From: Carnegiea gigantea
Taxonomy: Eukaryota; Streptophyta; Magnoliopsida; Caryophyllales; Cactaceae
Assembly: GCA_029747015.1 (NCBI GenBank)
Contig: JAKOGI010000345.1
Location: 76,001 to 140,000 of the forward strand
Length of the DNA stretch: 64,000 nt
Direction: 5' to 3'
Positions 36,204-48,119 of this stretch are shown in pieces. Within the stretch, counting starts at the first letter, position 1; every line of letters begins with the position of its first letter. The notes under the pieces are model-generated. The model ran no database searches. It was not told the DNA's origin and worked only from the letters and a program-made list of their open reading frames with translations. A program made the position numbers and the translations under genes.

Positions 36204-37257
36204 TGCTGTATAGTGAATTCCATTAATCCAAATATAGGTATGAAATGTATGTAGATGAGCCCAATGGATCTTGAAGACCAATCTCCCCAAAGATGAACCA
36301 AGTGTGAGAGAATTCTCAAGTAAAGAAATCCTCTCATGGAGTAGATTTAACACTTGAAATGGATAGCAAGTAGGTAAATCAACCTACCCTCTAACCCTCT
36401 AAACCCTTAGCAGCAAGGATTAAATTCAAGGAAAGACTCAAATCACCACCCTCCTAAGAGAGATAAAGAATTTGAGATTTTGAGGAAAACGAAGCTTCAA
36501 GCTCTAATATCATTCATCAAATCTGATTTTTTATAAAGGTAATTGGGTCTGTGAATACTAATGAGATGAGAAATTAACTGTACATTAGTGGGGCAAGTGG
36601 ACCAATAGGAGGCTTATAAAATATCCTAGAAAAATAAATCAAGATACTTAAGATAATTACTATGAGCTGTATTTTTCAGGATTCATCCTCCATATTCTCG
36701 AGAGCCTTGAGTAGGCTTTACTCCTCCAAATAAGGTGACGCCACTTATTGAATCTTCCCTATGGGTGAAGAATCATCCTATCTCCAACATTATAGCCACA
36801 ACCTCCTTAACTAAGCCCATAATCAGTACTGTGCATTTTCCAATCCTAGAACAACCATTGCTCGGATTTAGCCCATAACTTCCTTAATACTTAGAATTAG
36901 AGTGTGATTTAAGACTTGTTAGAAAATAGACATTCGGGGCTTTCCATCTATGTATAATTTACATAAATTAGAGCTCTTTTCTTGGTTATTTGAGGTAGAA
37001 ATAAAGCAAAGTATTCTATTCAGAAACTGAAAATGAGCTAATGAGGTGGTTTTGGGAGGATTAAGTGGTTAACTCCTTATTTAGGACTACTAATGGCCCA
37101 ACCACCTTCTCCAATCCTAGTTGGACCTTCTCAAGGGCCATAAGTTAATATTAACCTAGGAGGACCCAATCCTTGATGTAGGGTCAATATTGGACTAACT
37201 TGGTTCAAGACCCTTACTAGTTGAGGTAGGCCCAAGCACTAGAGTTGCTCCGCCTCA
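36204..37257 (-). repeat. 3' LTR of the minus-strand gag-protease element
   Basis: In element orientation it starts TGAGGCGGAGCAAC after a polypurine stretch (GAAGGGGGAGG, about 37260-37275) and ends ATACAGCA. Beyond its end, the sequence TTTGGCATCAGAG (36191-36203) is a primer-site look-alike that should occur only after a 5' LTR. Confidence 0.78.
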
Positions 37258-38300
37258 GCGCCTCCCCCTTCAAGAGGATTTGCCCTTAAATCCTTAGTAT
37301 TAAAATTATTTGACATCACCCTTGCATGCCCTTTACCATTCTTGGGTTTAAATACACCCAATATACTAAGGACACATCTCTTCCTGAATGTGTTGGAGTT
37401 GTTGAAGATCTTTGGAGGAACATAAAAGCATTAAGTAGCTCTCCTAGGCCTCATGAGCTCATTGAAGATCTCAACTTACTCATCACAAGATATTTCAAAA
37501 TCATCATACTTACTTATGGCTTGATCACTTGCATAAGGGCCTTCTTTGAACACCATTTTAATGCACAATATGACCTTGGGGATGGGTGCTTTTGGTGTTT
37601 CATCCTCAAGCTCTTGGCAAGCTACAAGGGGTAAAGGTTTCACTCCCTCACTTGTATTTGGTTTCACCATTAGAAAGGCAATTCAAGGTTTGCTCTTGCT
37701 AGTGGCACACTCTTCCTGTGTTTCACTCTTGCAAGGGCTTTTCTTACTTCCCTTCTCTGGTTTAGCATTGTAAGGTTCGGGTGGAGGTAAAGGAGCCACT
37801 GTGGTGCTTTTACTATTGTGCTTAGTGAATAAGTATTAGCATACCCATCATAAATCACATGGTTATCAAACAAACAAGGCCTATTAAGTAATAAGTGACA
37901 TACGTCCATAGAAAGGATGTCACGTAATACTTCACCACAATAGGGACCAATTGACAATGAAATATGAGCTAGCCCCGAAGTGGCTACCTCATTGCTTGGT
38001 CCTGACCATTAAGAGTATATGGAGTAGGATGCTCCTTGGTGGGAATTTGAAGCTTTTCAATGAGTGTGTTGGAGGCCACATTTGTGCAACTTCTACCATA
38101 TATGATTAAACCACAAACCTCACCTCCAATGGTGCACCTTGAGTTGAAGATTTGCTCCCTTTAGATATTTTCATAAGGAACCATTGTGGCATGTAGGGAC
38201 CTCTTGATCAATAATAATTGTCCAACATTAGTGGTCACCAAGATAGAGCCATCATTTTCATCCTCTTCTTCACTTGATTCTTCCTCAATTGCTCAAATCT
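37258..38300 (-). pseudogene. Gypsy protease region and truncated polyprotein tail
   Basis: Minus strand. IFNSRCTIGGEVCGLIIYGRSCTNVAS (about 38080-38160) aligns with the protease active-site region of gypsy elements of this type. The expected D-S-G reads Y-G-R, so catalysis is lost. A well-preserved protease C-terminal part is open at 37670-37957: MSIGPYCGEVLRDILSMD, CHLLLNRPCLFDNHV. After a further 64-codon piece (KGLLPLVACQE-type residues, about 37476-37670) the sequence jumps to the polyprotein end KDLRANPLEGGG at about 37265-37305. About 2-3 kb of pol that the family normally has is missing. Confidence 0.72.
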
Positions 38301-39300
38301 TTTCTACCTCCTCAATAGTAAGGGTCTTTCTATTAGGATAATTAGCTTGAAAATGCCTAAAACCATGACACTTAAAACATTTCTTTCCTTCCAACCTCTT
38401 AGGAGGCTCACTAGCGATTCCTTTGCCCTTATAAAGAGCTTTAACCTAAGAAGGTGGGGTTTCAACTTCAATGTGAATGGAAGGGCTTTTAGTGACAGGG
38501 GTGTGAAAGGGCTTTCTTCCCTCAAGTTGCTCCTCAACTTTGAGCTAAGTGGCATACGTCATTAAATGATAAGTAAGGTGGCAATTCCACCTTGTTAGCG
38601 ATGTTAGGAGATAACCCTATAATGAATCTAGCAATCTTGAGTTCGGCCCTTTATCCAAGCCAACCCTCATTTGGAGTTGTTCAAACTCCCTAATGTACGC
38701 TTTTCCCTTTAGATTCTCTTAGTTAAAAGAAGCAATCTTGAGGTAGAGTCCTTGTTTGTAAGAGGAAGGTAGAAATCTCTTGTCTATACGCTTTTGAGCA
38801 TGGACCAAGCCTTGATTTTCGATTTGGCTTCTCTAACCCTACTCTTCTTCAAATGTTCATACCATAATAAAGCATACCCCTTCATCTTAAGAATGACCAA
38901 CTTGAAGGCAGTCTCACCATTGTAATCTTTGAGTTCAAACATCCTTTTAAGGGCTTGAACCCAATTAAGATAGTTATCTCGGTTAAGATTGCCATCAAAT
39001 TCCGGGGTTTTAACTTTGAGATCCCAAAGGTCATCCCTTTGATGCCTTAGTTGTCTTGGTCTTCCTTCCTCATCATAAAAGTCTTTATGGGAGGAAGAGA
39101 ATTTGATGTCAATAGGGAGAGCATCGTAGCCTCACTAGTAAGGGTTTCGTGGGGTGGATTCCCTTACTTGTGCGACCTCTTGAGTGAGCTTCCTCATTTG
39201 TTTTTGAAGCTCTACAGAGGCCCTACCTATCTCATGGGCTTGCTCAAGAGGAATGTTTGAGGAGTGAGAAGGATTGCCCTTACTAGTCATAGTTGATAGA
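38301..39300 (-). pseudogene. Gypsy gag with a mutated zinc knuckle
   Basis: Starts near 39288 with MTSKGNPSHSSN, a coiled-coil segment (ELQKQMRKLTQEVAQV) and, after stops, the gag core: KTPEFDGNLNRDNYLNWVQAL (about 38940-39010), YALLWYEHLKKSR and KRFLPSSYKQGLYLK. The zinc knuckle at about 38332-38385 reads KCFKCHGFRHFQANYPN. The last cysteine of CX2CX4HX4C is tyrosine, so metal binding would fail. Several TAG/TAA stops and at least two frame changes are present. The overall gag type is the same as that of the nested element at 27640-28605, which suggests the two are related families. Confidence 0.75.
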
Positions 39301-39807
39301 AAGGTGAAGGGAGGAAAAAGGAAGGGAAAACAAGGGTGGCATGGGCATGCTGAAGGAGCACGAGCAGGAAACAGTGAAAAGAGAGGGGACAAGGTCATGC
39401 TCTATGGCACCGGAGGTCGGATGAAATCCCTGGAACAGAATTTAAGAGTACAGGAAGGGGCTTGGTCGTACTAGACAGCTTGGGGTGGCCGTGCCAACTC
39501 TCTTGGTCAAATTTCTAAGGTGGAGGATTTTGGCACGGGCATGCCAAGTGGCACGGGGTGGCAGTGCCAAATTTCTGGTTTTGTGTTTTTGACCTTTTTG
39601 TGGAGTTTTGGGGATGCATTTACTTGGGAATTGTATTTAGGCTATAATTAGGGTTCTTTGTGGACTAGATAAGAGATTTAGAGAGGAAGAAAAATAGTAG
39701 AAAAAGGGAAAAACTTTAAGCAAGTCTAACACAAAGATCGTTAGAATGGATGTTTATTAAGAAATAGGATAATTGTACTCTGACACCAATTAATGTGGAA
39801 TGGATTT

Positions 39808-39819
39808 GCTCTGATACCA
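39808..39819 (-). promoter_or_regulatory. Primer-binding site (tRNA-Met type)
   Basis: Minus strand TGGTATCAGAGC, two bases inside the 5' LTR. Confidence 0.85.
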
Positions 39820-39821
39820 AA

Positions 39822-40695
39822 TGATACATAGTGAATTCTATTAGGCCAAATATAGGTATGAAATGCATGTAGATAAGCTCAATGGATGTTGAAGACCAAA
39901 CCCCTCAAAGATGAACCTGGAGAGAGAGAATTTCCAAGTAAAGAAGGCCTCTAATGGAGTAGATTCAACACTTGAAATAGGTAGCAAGTAGATACCCACC
40001 CTCTAATCCTCTGAAGCCTTAGTAGTTAGGATTAGACTAAAGGGAAGACTCAAATCCCTCCTAAGAGAGATAAAGAATTTAAGATTTTGAGGAAAACCAA
40101 ACTTCAAGCTTTGATATCATTTATCAAATCTAATAATTCATGGAGATGATTGGGCCCACAAATACCCAATGAGAGGGGAGTTACATTAGTGAGAAAAGTA
40201 GACCAATAGGAGGCTTACAAAATATCCTAGGAAAATAAATCAAGATGCTTGAGATAATTATAATCATTATGAGTTGTATCATTTAGGATTCATCCTCCAT
40301 CTTCTAGAGAGCCTTGAGTAGCCTAGACCGACCCTTGCTCTGTATTTAACCTATAACTTCCTCAATACTTGGCATTTGATTGTGATTTAGGACTCATTAG
40401 AAAATAGACATTTGGGACTTTCCATCCATGTACAATTTGTAGAAATTGGAGGTCATTTTTTTAGTTAAATATGAGCTAGAAATAAAGCAAAATATTATAC
40501 CAAACTGAAAATAAGCTAATGAGGTGGTTTCGGGAGGATTAAGTGATTAACTCCTTATTTAGGGCTATTATTGGCCCAGCCACCTTTCCTAATCCTACTT
40601 GGACCTTCTTAAAGGCTCCAAGTCAATATTAACATAGGGGGGCCTAGTCCTTCACCTAGGGTCAACATTGGACCACTTTAGTTCAACATTGCCCC
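39822..40695 (-). repeat. 5' LTR of the minus-strand gag-protease element, truncated
   Basis: Aligns with 36204-37257. It lacks the first ~60 bp in element orientation, where it meets the 105-bp repeat, and an internal ~150-bp piece corresponding to about 36715-36870. Confidence 0.78.
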
Positions 40696-40799
40696 TTAAT
40701 TGTTTTTTGGTTTTTTGGAAAACTTTATGCCCTATATTTAACATCAAAGACAAGTTTAATTAAGTTCCAATAATGCTATAAAGCAAAGAGTGAGGGAGG
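40696..40799 (+). repeat. Long direct repeat, right copy
   Basis: Partner of 36065-36172. Confidence 0.85.
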
Positions 40800-42370
40800 C
40801 TTTGCAAAAAAATTTGTCTAAGATACCCCACAATTTGTGGAATATATTTTTAAGGGGCGATGCTCTCATAATACATTTTGACACATATAGTATTATACTG
40901 AACAAGTAAGGGGATATTTTTCTTTTTTTAAAAATTTCATCTAGTGAGTTTTAGATCTAGGATTAAAGTGCCTCTTACAAGAATATGCCCATCAAGTGTA
41001 TCTGTGACTCTCACTCAAATGGTTAATGTGAAAAGAAAAAGTGACCCTCAATGCTCCTATGCTCTCTCTTCTTAAAAATCCAAAGTAATTTCCTCTACCT
41101 CAAGCAAAACATTAAACCTAAAAGGATGAAGAAGAAAAGTTAAAGAGTTGAAGTTGTGCTTCAAAATTGAATGACCACAATTTACATAATGGTAAATATT
41201 GTTACAACCTCCCCTTTTTTGGTGGATTTTTATCATTGTCTTGCTCTTGATTGCTACATGATCGTTTCTTTAGATTGTGTGAAGAATCCAAACTTGGGGG
41301 TTGTTAGAATTTTTTGATTAATTTTTTACCTCAAGCTACAAAAATTTCAATGGTTAAGGAAATTTGGGAAGGGTTAATTTGGTTGGGTTTAGCAATTATG
41401 CAATTATTAGGGTATGAAAGTAGAAATTGTAGATTAGGGTTTCATTTTTATTAAACCCCATGTTGAATCTATTTGTTTTGTGAATTATGAAATTGAAGCC
41501 TTGTATAAGTGTGTGATTGTCAAAATTTAGCTAAATGGGGTTGTTTGTGATGTGTCTTTCATCCTTTGTTCTTGTGATCTTTGTAAATTTTAGCAGGATG
41601 AAAAATAATGTATGTTTCCTTGATGCAGTAAGAATTTAGTTGCATTGATTGTAATAAGAATTTGTTTCCTTAACAAGGTGAGAAGAGTGTGGTAGTTTAT
41701 TATAAGAACAAACAAAAATTTAGGTGATTGATTTTAATCTAGGGAAGTTTTAAAATATTGATCTATTAAAGGATATTAGGTCTTCAACAAACAGGGGGTG
41801 AAAATGCCTAAATATCATAGGTGTACTTGGGAAGCTCTTGCAACAGAAAATGAGAGGTGGTAAGGTTCATATAGGAAGATGAAAATTAGAGTTATGAATC
41901 CATTGTATATAGGAGGATTACCTTAGGCTAGCAATTTGCAAAAAACTATTGAAGTCCTAACAAGTTGAATGAAATCAGGCAGAAAGCCTCAGCCTAACAT
42001 TAGAGTAAATGCACACTTAATGAAATTGGGACGTGGGCTGACAATTTGATAGTGACCTTATGTGCTGAAAACAACTCTTGAAAAGCCTAACCCAAATTAC
42101 CTCAAAGTAAGGCTGTTGGTAAAGTATCTTGTGTCTCAACAAGACATAGAAAGTTACCAATTAAGAAACCTTAGCCAAGGGCAGCAAAGCAAACTATACA
42201 ATAGTTAAAATTGATTAGCCTCACATAAGCACTCCCACGAACCTATCCTAAGCCATTTCCCCATCGATAGCCCCCTTTTAAAAATTCAATCCAACCAACC
42301 ACCGGCCCAAGAAGACCCACACACAAGATCATAGGGTTCCACTAATGAAACTTTTCTAATTTTAGCTTCC
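40800..42370. other. No gene recognised; probably the interior of a decayed plus-strand LTR element
   Basis: No long reading frames. The next recognisable features downstream are the polypurine tract and LTR at 42891 onward, so part of this stretch is likely that element's interior. Confidence 0.4.
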
Positions 42371-42830
42371 CTTAAAAGTCATTCCCACCATGTTCTTCTT
42401 AACCTCTCCTTCTAAAAGCACTCCCCAACCTATTGTCTCCCCAACTTCACCTTCTTATATTAGTCCTACAAAACCCTATATAAGATTACAAGGCACTGCA
42501 CACCCAAAATCTCAAACTTTTGTGCCTGTGAGAAGTCCATTGATCCCAACCTGTAATTGAGTCTAAGAACCTATACTAACATGTGGCTTTATCAAGTGGG
42601 CCCTCTTAAAAGCTCAACCCAACATGCGCCTTCTGCTAACAATTCTACTAGACCCCATATAAGGCCACAGGGCACTTTACACTCAAAATCTCCAACTTCA
42701 TCCCTTGTAAAGACTTTATCTCAACCTGTAGTGAAGTCTGACTGCCCATTCCATCCAAATTACAGCTTAAAAAGGCCTCACACAAGATTCCAAAGCATCC
42801 TTAACCCAAAATCAACTCCTTTATAAGACT
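42371..42830 (+). pseudogene. Proline/serine-rich repeated coding remnant upstream of a gypsy 3' end
   Basis: Plus-strand reading contains related blocks: TKPYIRLQGTAHPKSQTF at about 42470-42520, RPHIRPQGTLHSKSPTSS at about 42650-42700, and RPHTRFQSILNPKSTP at about 42770-42825. The blocks are separated by stops and a frame change. The open part spans 42557-42826, 89 codons. The pattern suggests an ancient repeat-containing protein of basic, Pro/Ser-rich character. I cannot assign a family. Its place just before the end of an LTR element suggests an element-encoded product or captured sequence, but non-coding repeats cannot be excluded. Confidence 0.35.
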
Positions 42831-42854
42831 GTCAAAATCTAGATGTTTAAGACT

Positions 42855-42900
42855 GAGTCATTTGTGAAGTTTCAAGGACGAAACTTCTGTTGTGGGGGAA
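42855..42900 (+). promoter_or_regulatory. Gypsy 3' end: conserved motif and polypurine tract
   Basis: TTCAAGGACGAAACTTC followed by TGTGGGGGAA directly before TGTAAAATCCCG. The GGACGAAAC motif just upstream of the polypurine tract is common at the 3' end of plant gypsy elements. Confidence 0.7.
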
Positions 42901-44500
42901 TGTAAAATCCCGAAAATTTAAGTTCATAATTCTCCAAGAATAATTAACATGATTTTAATTTCGAAAATTATCGTTAGTCGCTTCAGCTTATATGTAGTAA
43001 TTTTTAGCATTAGGCCTTCATAAATATTAGGACTTTAGGTCAAGCCCCAAAATCATTATATTTGACCCAACCAAGGCTTGTAATAAAGAATATAATAATT
43101 TTTAAATTTTAAAAAATAGATTTTATTTCAAGCCTTCTCTCCTTACTTCAAGTTTAAAATTTGAATCTTTATAGTATTTTGGAAGGGTTTTCATTCTTTC
43201 TCTCTCCCTCACCAACTCTCCTCTCGATTACAGCCCTAACCATCGGCCACCAGCACCATTAGCATCCACTCAACCTACTGCCCCTCCCCTCCTTATGGTT
43301 ATGTATGCTTAGGGTTTCATAAAAACCTTAACCCTAACCCTAACTTTATTTTTCATATATATGAATTATATTTAGAGTTTATCTAAAACTAATACTAAAA
43401 GTTTAATATTTAATTTCTTTGATTTTCATATTAAAACTCCCTTGTTGGTGAGTAATTAAATCCATCGAAGCCCCTCCTTGACTTAATTCAAATTAGTAAC
43501 AGTAACTGGTGTTACTATGAATGATGGGTTTAGAATGATGCATGCTTAAAGTTTTAGTTGATGGATGATTGTGTTTTGGGATAAAAAACTAAGAAAGAAT
43601 TGTCACTATTCCAATCATAACATAGTGTGACTGCGAAAATTCATGCATAAATATTGGCTTATGTTAAAATTATGAAAATTTTATGGTTTATAATTCTGGG
43701 AGTCCTCTGTAGCATGAATTTTTAATGCTATTAATTGAAGTTCAAATTACCAAGTTATAGGGTGAAATACTGAGATTGCCCAAATTTGCACAGTTTTGGG
43801 ATAGTTTTGCAACTTTATTAAATTTTGACTAGTTACTATTGGAATTTGCTAATTTTCTTAAATTAATAGTTACAGCAGAAATTTTATATTTCTTGAATGG
43901 GTTTAATATTGCAAATCCGACATCTTGATCTTAAGATATGGCCTCTAAAAATTGAACCCAGAATCAATCCCTAACTAGAAAACTGGATGTGAAGGCAGGA
44001 ATTAATGAAAATTAGTTTGAGGAGTTTAATATGAATTATTAACACTTTGGTGCCTGAATTGCTAGGTCCAAAAAATAGGGAAATGAACTTTTTGGTGTTT
44101 CTAGGTTTGAGAAAAGTGACTTTTTAGTCCTTCTTATTATTACTTTGGCCTAAAACATTGATAAATTTCAATTTTCGCTGAAACAGGGTACTTTGAGTAA
44201 TTTTTCTATTTTTTATGGCTTTTCAAGAAAGATACTTGTTTAAAATTGTTTAACTTCTTATAAAAACTTTATTGGTACCAATTATCACAATCTACCACTT
44301 ACATAATAAACATTACATTTTTTATGATTATAGGCCAACCATGCTTAGCAAAATAATACAGCGTAATTAAAGAGTTTTGATAGTTACCTGAACTTAATTG
44401 GCACTAGACCCTGCATTCCTCTACCTTTCATTTTACAGGGCTTGTTAATCTCAGTCATACCTTCCTTACATTAGGCATAGCGCATATCTGTTTTGTTTGC
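42901..44500 (+). repeat. LTR of a plus-strand gypsy element, partner not in the window
   Basis: Starts TGTAAAATCCCGAAAATT after the polypurine tract. The 3' boundary is uncertain and no second copy was noticed in the window, so the right end is only an estimate. No coding content. A short run of CCCTAA-type units sits at about 43330-43350. Confidence 0.5.
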
Positions 44501-44886
44501 TACCTTAGAATAACATTTCCTACAGTGGAACTTCTTTTATTGAAAGCTTGAAAGTGAAAATATTACAATGGAAATATTGAAGAGGGGCTTAAGCCAGTAA
44601 GATCATCAGAGATGCTCGCTCATATAGAAATGGAGAACCTGACTTTTCTTTTGCTCAAGTATGCTCAAATGACCATGTCCCTTCTCATCATTCAAGTCTC
44701 TTCTTTTATAGAGAAGTTGGGCTATATATTTTCACATGACTACAGTAGCCTTCACATGGCTACAACAGGTTTTATTATTTTATTGGCTCGACACTTGACA
44801 TAATACAATAATGGTGCAGTAACTTTTCAGAGTACTTAATATGGACAAGACTAGTCATCCATATTGAGATCCTGCATGCTTTCATC

Positions 44887-45180
44887 TCAAATAATATTTT
44901 TCAATCCATCATTATCCAGATAATCATCAAAATCTTCATCAAGTTGAAGATGTTCTGGATCCCATCTTTCAAATAACTCATGAAGATATTTCTTTCCTTC
45001 TTCTGATAAGAATTTTTCAGCTCTAACATCAAAGAAATAATAAAAGGCATCTTCTAAAGTAGCTCCTACCTTCATATACTTGTAGATATCATTATCATAA
45101 ATGAAAGTAGTGTTACCGCAATGCATTAATGTTTTTCCTTGTTCAATTAACGCCCACATTTGATGATAAATATTATACAA
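44887..45180 (-). pseudogene. Pararetrovirus 3' ORF fragment, unassigned
   Basis: A 97-codon open stretch with a mixed charge pattern and an acidic C-terminal end. It follows a further degraded stretch up to 45600 and a separate open piece at 45607-45984, all on the same strand as the viral polymerase and downstream of it. Caulimovirids carry either the polyprotein end or a translation-transactivator gene in that position. I cannot tell which this is. No catalytic motif is visible. Confidence 0.45.
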
Positions 45181-45606
45181 CCGAGCGCTCTTGCTAAACT
45201 ATGATCACTAACTGCTTCTTGTCATTCTGGAAACCATTCTTATCATTGATAATTAGGATTGTCTAAATCAACTAAATGAATAAGACAATGCATTGGCATG
45301 GCTTTTCTATTTTCATACTCAATTACTATGCAATGTACCTCGACATACAAGCTTCTACGATATGGAATTTTTGTTGGACCATCAGGAATGTAAGAATCCA
45401 ATGGATCCTTTTAAACATGCATTATTGAAACTTAGTTGGTGTTAAGAAGAATTGGTACTTTGGAGCTGGGATTCACATGAGGTAATGTACCATTCCATAT
45501 TATCAGGTTTCATGATGGGGTAATCTGGAGAGATTGGATTTGATGTGAATCTAACACCAAAAACTCCAAATCTATCTGGGAAGAAACTCGTAGTACTCCA
45601 TGACTT

Positions 45607-46340
45607 TCAAATATCATAAAAATAATCACGATAGCAGTCTATGCAAGCTACATACCCGTCACTGAACCATTTTTGTTGAACATGAGAACTTATTTTTTCT
45701 TGAATATCATAAGGATGCCTTAGGTAATTCATTTGTAATTCTAGAAGGCTGAATCTTTGTACTTTTAGATAGAGAAAAGACATCAGACCAAAGCGTGATC
45801 TACTTCTTATATGGAATTCCAAAATATCCATAAGGATTCTATTAGAAGGAGAAACCCATTCTAGTAGTAACTGCATTTCATTTTGGATTTTCTCCTTTTC
45901 TAATAGAAGTTCTACTCTGATGATCACCATTTTTTCTAGTCCAACTATCTGCCAAAGAATTCTTTGATCCCTATATATGTTCAATAGAGATGAAAAACTA
46001 GTTAAGCGATAATTGCCAATGCATGAGCCTCCCTTATGCTTGCATATTTGATAAATTATTTTTCAAAGACCAAAGCATTCCATTATAATCAGTTCGAATA
46101 AGAAAATGTTCTGGGGCTAAAAAGATTAAGAAATTTTCAATTGTCCTTAGGACTGCAAGGATTTCTTTTTTCTATCTTGGGATAGTTACATTCTACTTTA
46201 TTAAAACGTTCACTACAATATTTACAGAGTTTTTCTCCTTCATTAATTTTGAGTACTACACTCTACTGCTCACTGCTGGCATCTGTTTCGAGAATTAAAT
46301 CATCTCCTTCATTAGGGAAATTAGGAGTAGAAAGATTTTT
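45607..46340 (-). pseudogene. Pararetrovirus RNase H region and following sequence
   Basis: The RNase H signature is visible as ETDASSEQ near 46268-46295, followed by a degraded stretch with several stops. The open piece at 45607-45984 (125 codons) comes next on the same strand and has no motif I recognise. RNase H would degrade the RNA template during reverse transcription. The stops between these parts exclude function. Confidence 0.6.
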
Positions 46341-46559
46341 ACACATCTTTTTTAAAATTCTTAACAATCTTTAAATCACTAGTGATCCATGTCCAACTTA
46401 CTTCTTTCTTGAGTTTTTACTGCATTGGTTTTCCTAATTTAGCTAGATATTTAATGAAGTGACATCCAAAAACTTTCCTAATTGCTTCCTATCTTTAATC
46501 ATTTTAAGGAAATTTTCTATTTTTTCTGGAATATGCTTTTGTATGGTGATCTATCCAGC

Positions 46560-47231
46560 TTTTATATGTAAACCTAAAAACTCAATTTCTTGTTGAGTAT
46601 AAATGCACTGGTTCTTACCAAGAATAATACTATGATGAATGCATCTTTGGACGATAGCTAAGACATCATCTTTATGTGTTCTATGGTCTTGGAAAAGACA
46701 AGGATTTCATCAATTTATACTAGACATTAGTAATTAAGATCTTTGAAGATGTTATCCATTCTTCTTTGAAATATTTGGGGTGCATTTTAAGACTGAATGG
46801 CATTACCATCCACTCATAATATCCTTGGGGAACACTAAAGCAGTTAAAGGATTGCTTTCTTTATCCATTTCTAATTGCCAATATTCAATTTTGCAATCCA
46901 TTTTTGAGAACTAAGAGCCTCCTTGAATTCTATTGAAAAGAATTATTTTGTTAGGAGTAGAATAATCATCAAAGATAGTATTATCGTTAAACATTTTGTA
47001 ATTGATTATCATTCTACCTTTTCCTCTTTTCTCTTCAGCACGATTTCTTACCATAAAAGCGGAACTGGTATGAGGATTCTTACTATTCCTGATTAACCCT
47101 TTATCCAAAAGTTTTTTGATTTGCTTATCGAATTCTTGGATATCTTGATATGTATACAACATTTGTTTGACTCGGATAATAGTGTTGGGATTTAACAAAG
47201 TGATTTTTACAAATGTCTTCTTTTTATCCAA
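46560..47231 (-). pseudogene. Pararetrovirus reverse transcriptase
   Basis: The N-terminal finger region is open at 46911-47231 and contains LLDKGLIRNSKNPHTSSAF and GRMIINYKMFND, which place it in caulimovirid rather than gypsy reverse transcriptases. The palm continues past a stop at about 46908. The catalytic YxDD box is degraded to stop-I-D-E (46706-46717): the tyrosine codon is a stop and the second aspartate is glutamate. ILVFSKT follows. The enzyme is therefore inactive twice over. Its neighbours, protease upstream and RNase H downstream, are in the usual order. Confidence 0.85.
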
Positions 47232-47239
47232 AAATTTAA

Positions 47240-48108
47240 GTTATCAGACTATAGTTCTTTGTATAATTAGTATTGTTGTTCAGCAATATGCTTTTAATGG
47301 ACAACTTAAGCAGTAACATTGTTAGTGCTATCTCATGTTGTGCAAGTGTTACCTTATCACCATGCTGTCTGCGTGTAAACTCAATATTCTGATGAATGTA
47401 AGCTTTGTTTAATTTGTCAATGGGAACTGAGTAATCATTTCTTATGAATATTATGTGATTTATGGTTTGTGTGCATGGAGAATATAGCCTCTAGAAATTG
47501 TTTCCAATAATCACATCATAAGAGGGTTGATTAGTTGCCCATAGAACTACTATAATGTATTCGACTCCTCCCATTTTTATGGATAACCATTCCATGGCCT
47601 CTTTATGGCTTATAATGCTATTATTAGTTATCCTTACTTGTAAAGAATTCTTGGCTTTTTTTCACATAAATTCTAGAAATAATGATCTTTTTCCAAAACA
47701 GACAGAATAAACACTATCGATGTAGGTGCACAATTCACACATATTATATCCCCCAAGACATAAATTTATTGGGATATAGATGCTATTAAGGTTTGTATTA
47801 GTGATATCATAGTATATTTCTATGGTCATATTTTTGGTTAATTCATCCTCATAGATTGGTTCATCAATAGTTCTCATTTTATACCCAGTTACTCTCCTAT
47901 CTAAACTCATACTTCGACCTACACTGTATCTTGCAGGTTTATACTCAGTCTGCTCATTTCCTAGTCATACTAATTGTATCATCTTCTTTGAACTCTTCTT
48001 TAACTGTCCAAGATCCTTCTCCCATTCTGATTTTACAATCATGCTTCTTAATAATTGGGGTTTTATATTAATTTTGTCATTTTTATTAATTTTTATTACA
48101 TTTTCATG
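47240..48108 (-). pseudogene. Pararetrovirus protease-containing segment
   Basis: The open piece 47662-47910 precedes the reverse transcriptase on the same strand. Its C-terminal part, with the aspartate in TYIDSVYS near 47715-47745, sits where an aspartic protease active site would be, but the motif is not canonical. Between 47660 and 47240 the reading continues with a few stops. Upstream, to 48108, a short basic and acidic stretch remains before the solo LTR interrupts it. The protease call rests mainly on position. Confidence 0.5.
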
Positions 48109-48119
48109 CGGAGTAAACC

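Larger units (their letters stand above)
36173..40695 (-). mobile_element. Gypsy-type element with gag and protease only, minus strand
   Basis: Related LTR copies lie at 36204-37257 and about 39822-40695. The minus strand carries a tRNA-Met-type primer site at 39808-39819, gag, zinc knuckle, protease and, before the 3' LTR, the C-terminal stretch KDLRANPLEGGGAEAEQ and a polypurine tract. Reverse transcriptase, RNase H and integrase are absent. The right LTR lacks its outer ~60 bp and an internal piece of ~150 bp. The left LTR is followed by a second primer-site-like sequence (36180-36203). Confidence 0.8.

Noticed and set aside
39474..39580. Repeated GGCACGG/GTGCCA words, considered as a regulatory palindrome
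   Set aside because: Short, irregular and within the degraded leader of a gypsy element; no second copy to support function.
43325..43350. Interstitial telomere-like CCCTAA repeats
   Set aside because: Only about three units of a six-base form inside an LTR; plant telomeres are CCCTAAA. Telo-box-like words are common in plant leaders.
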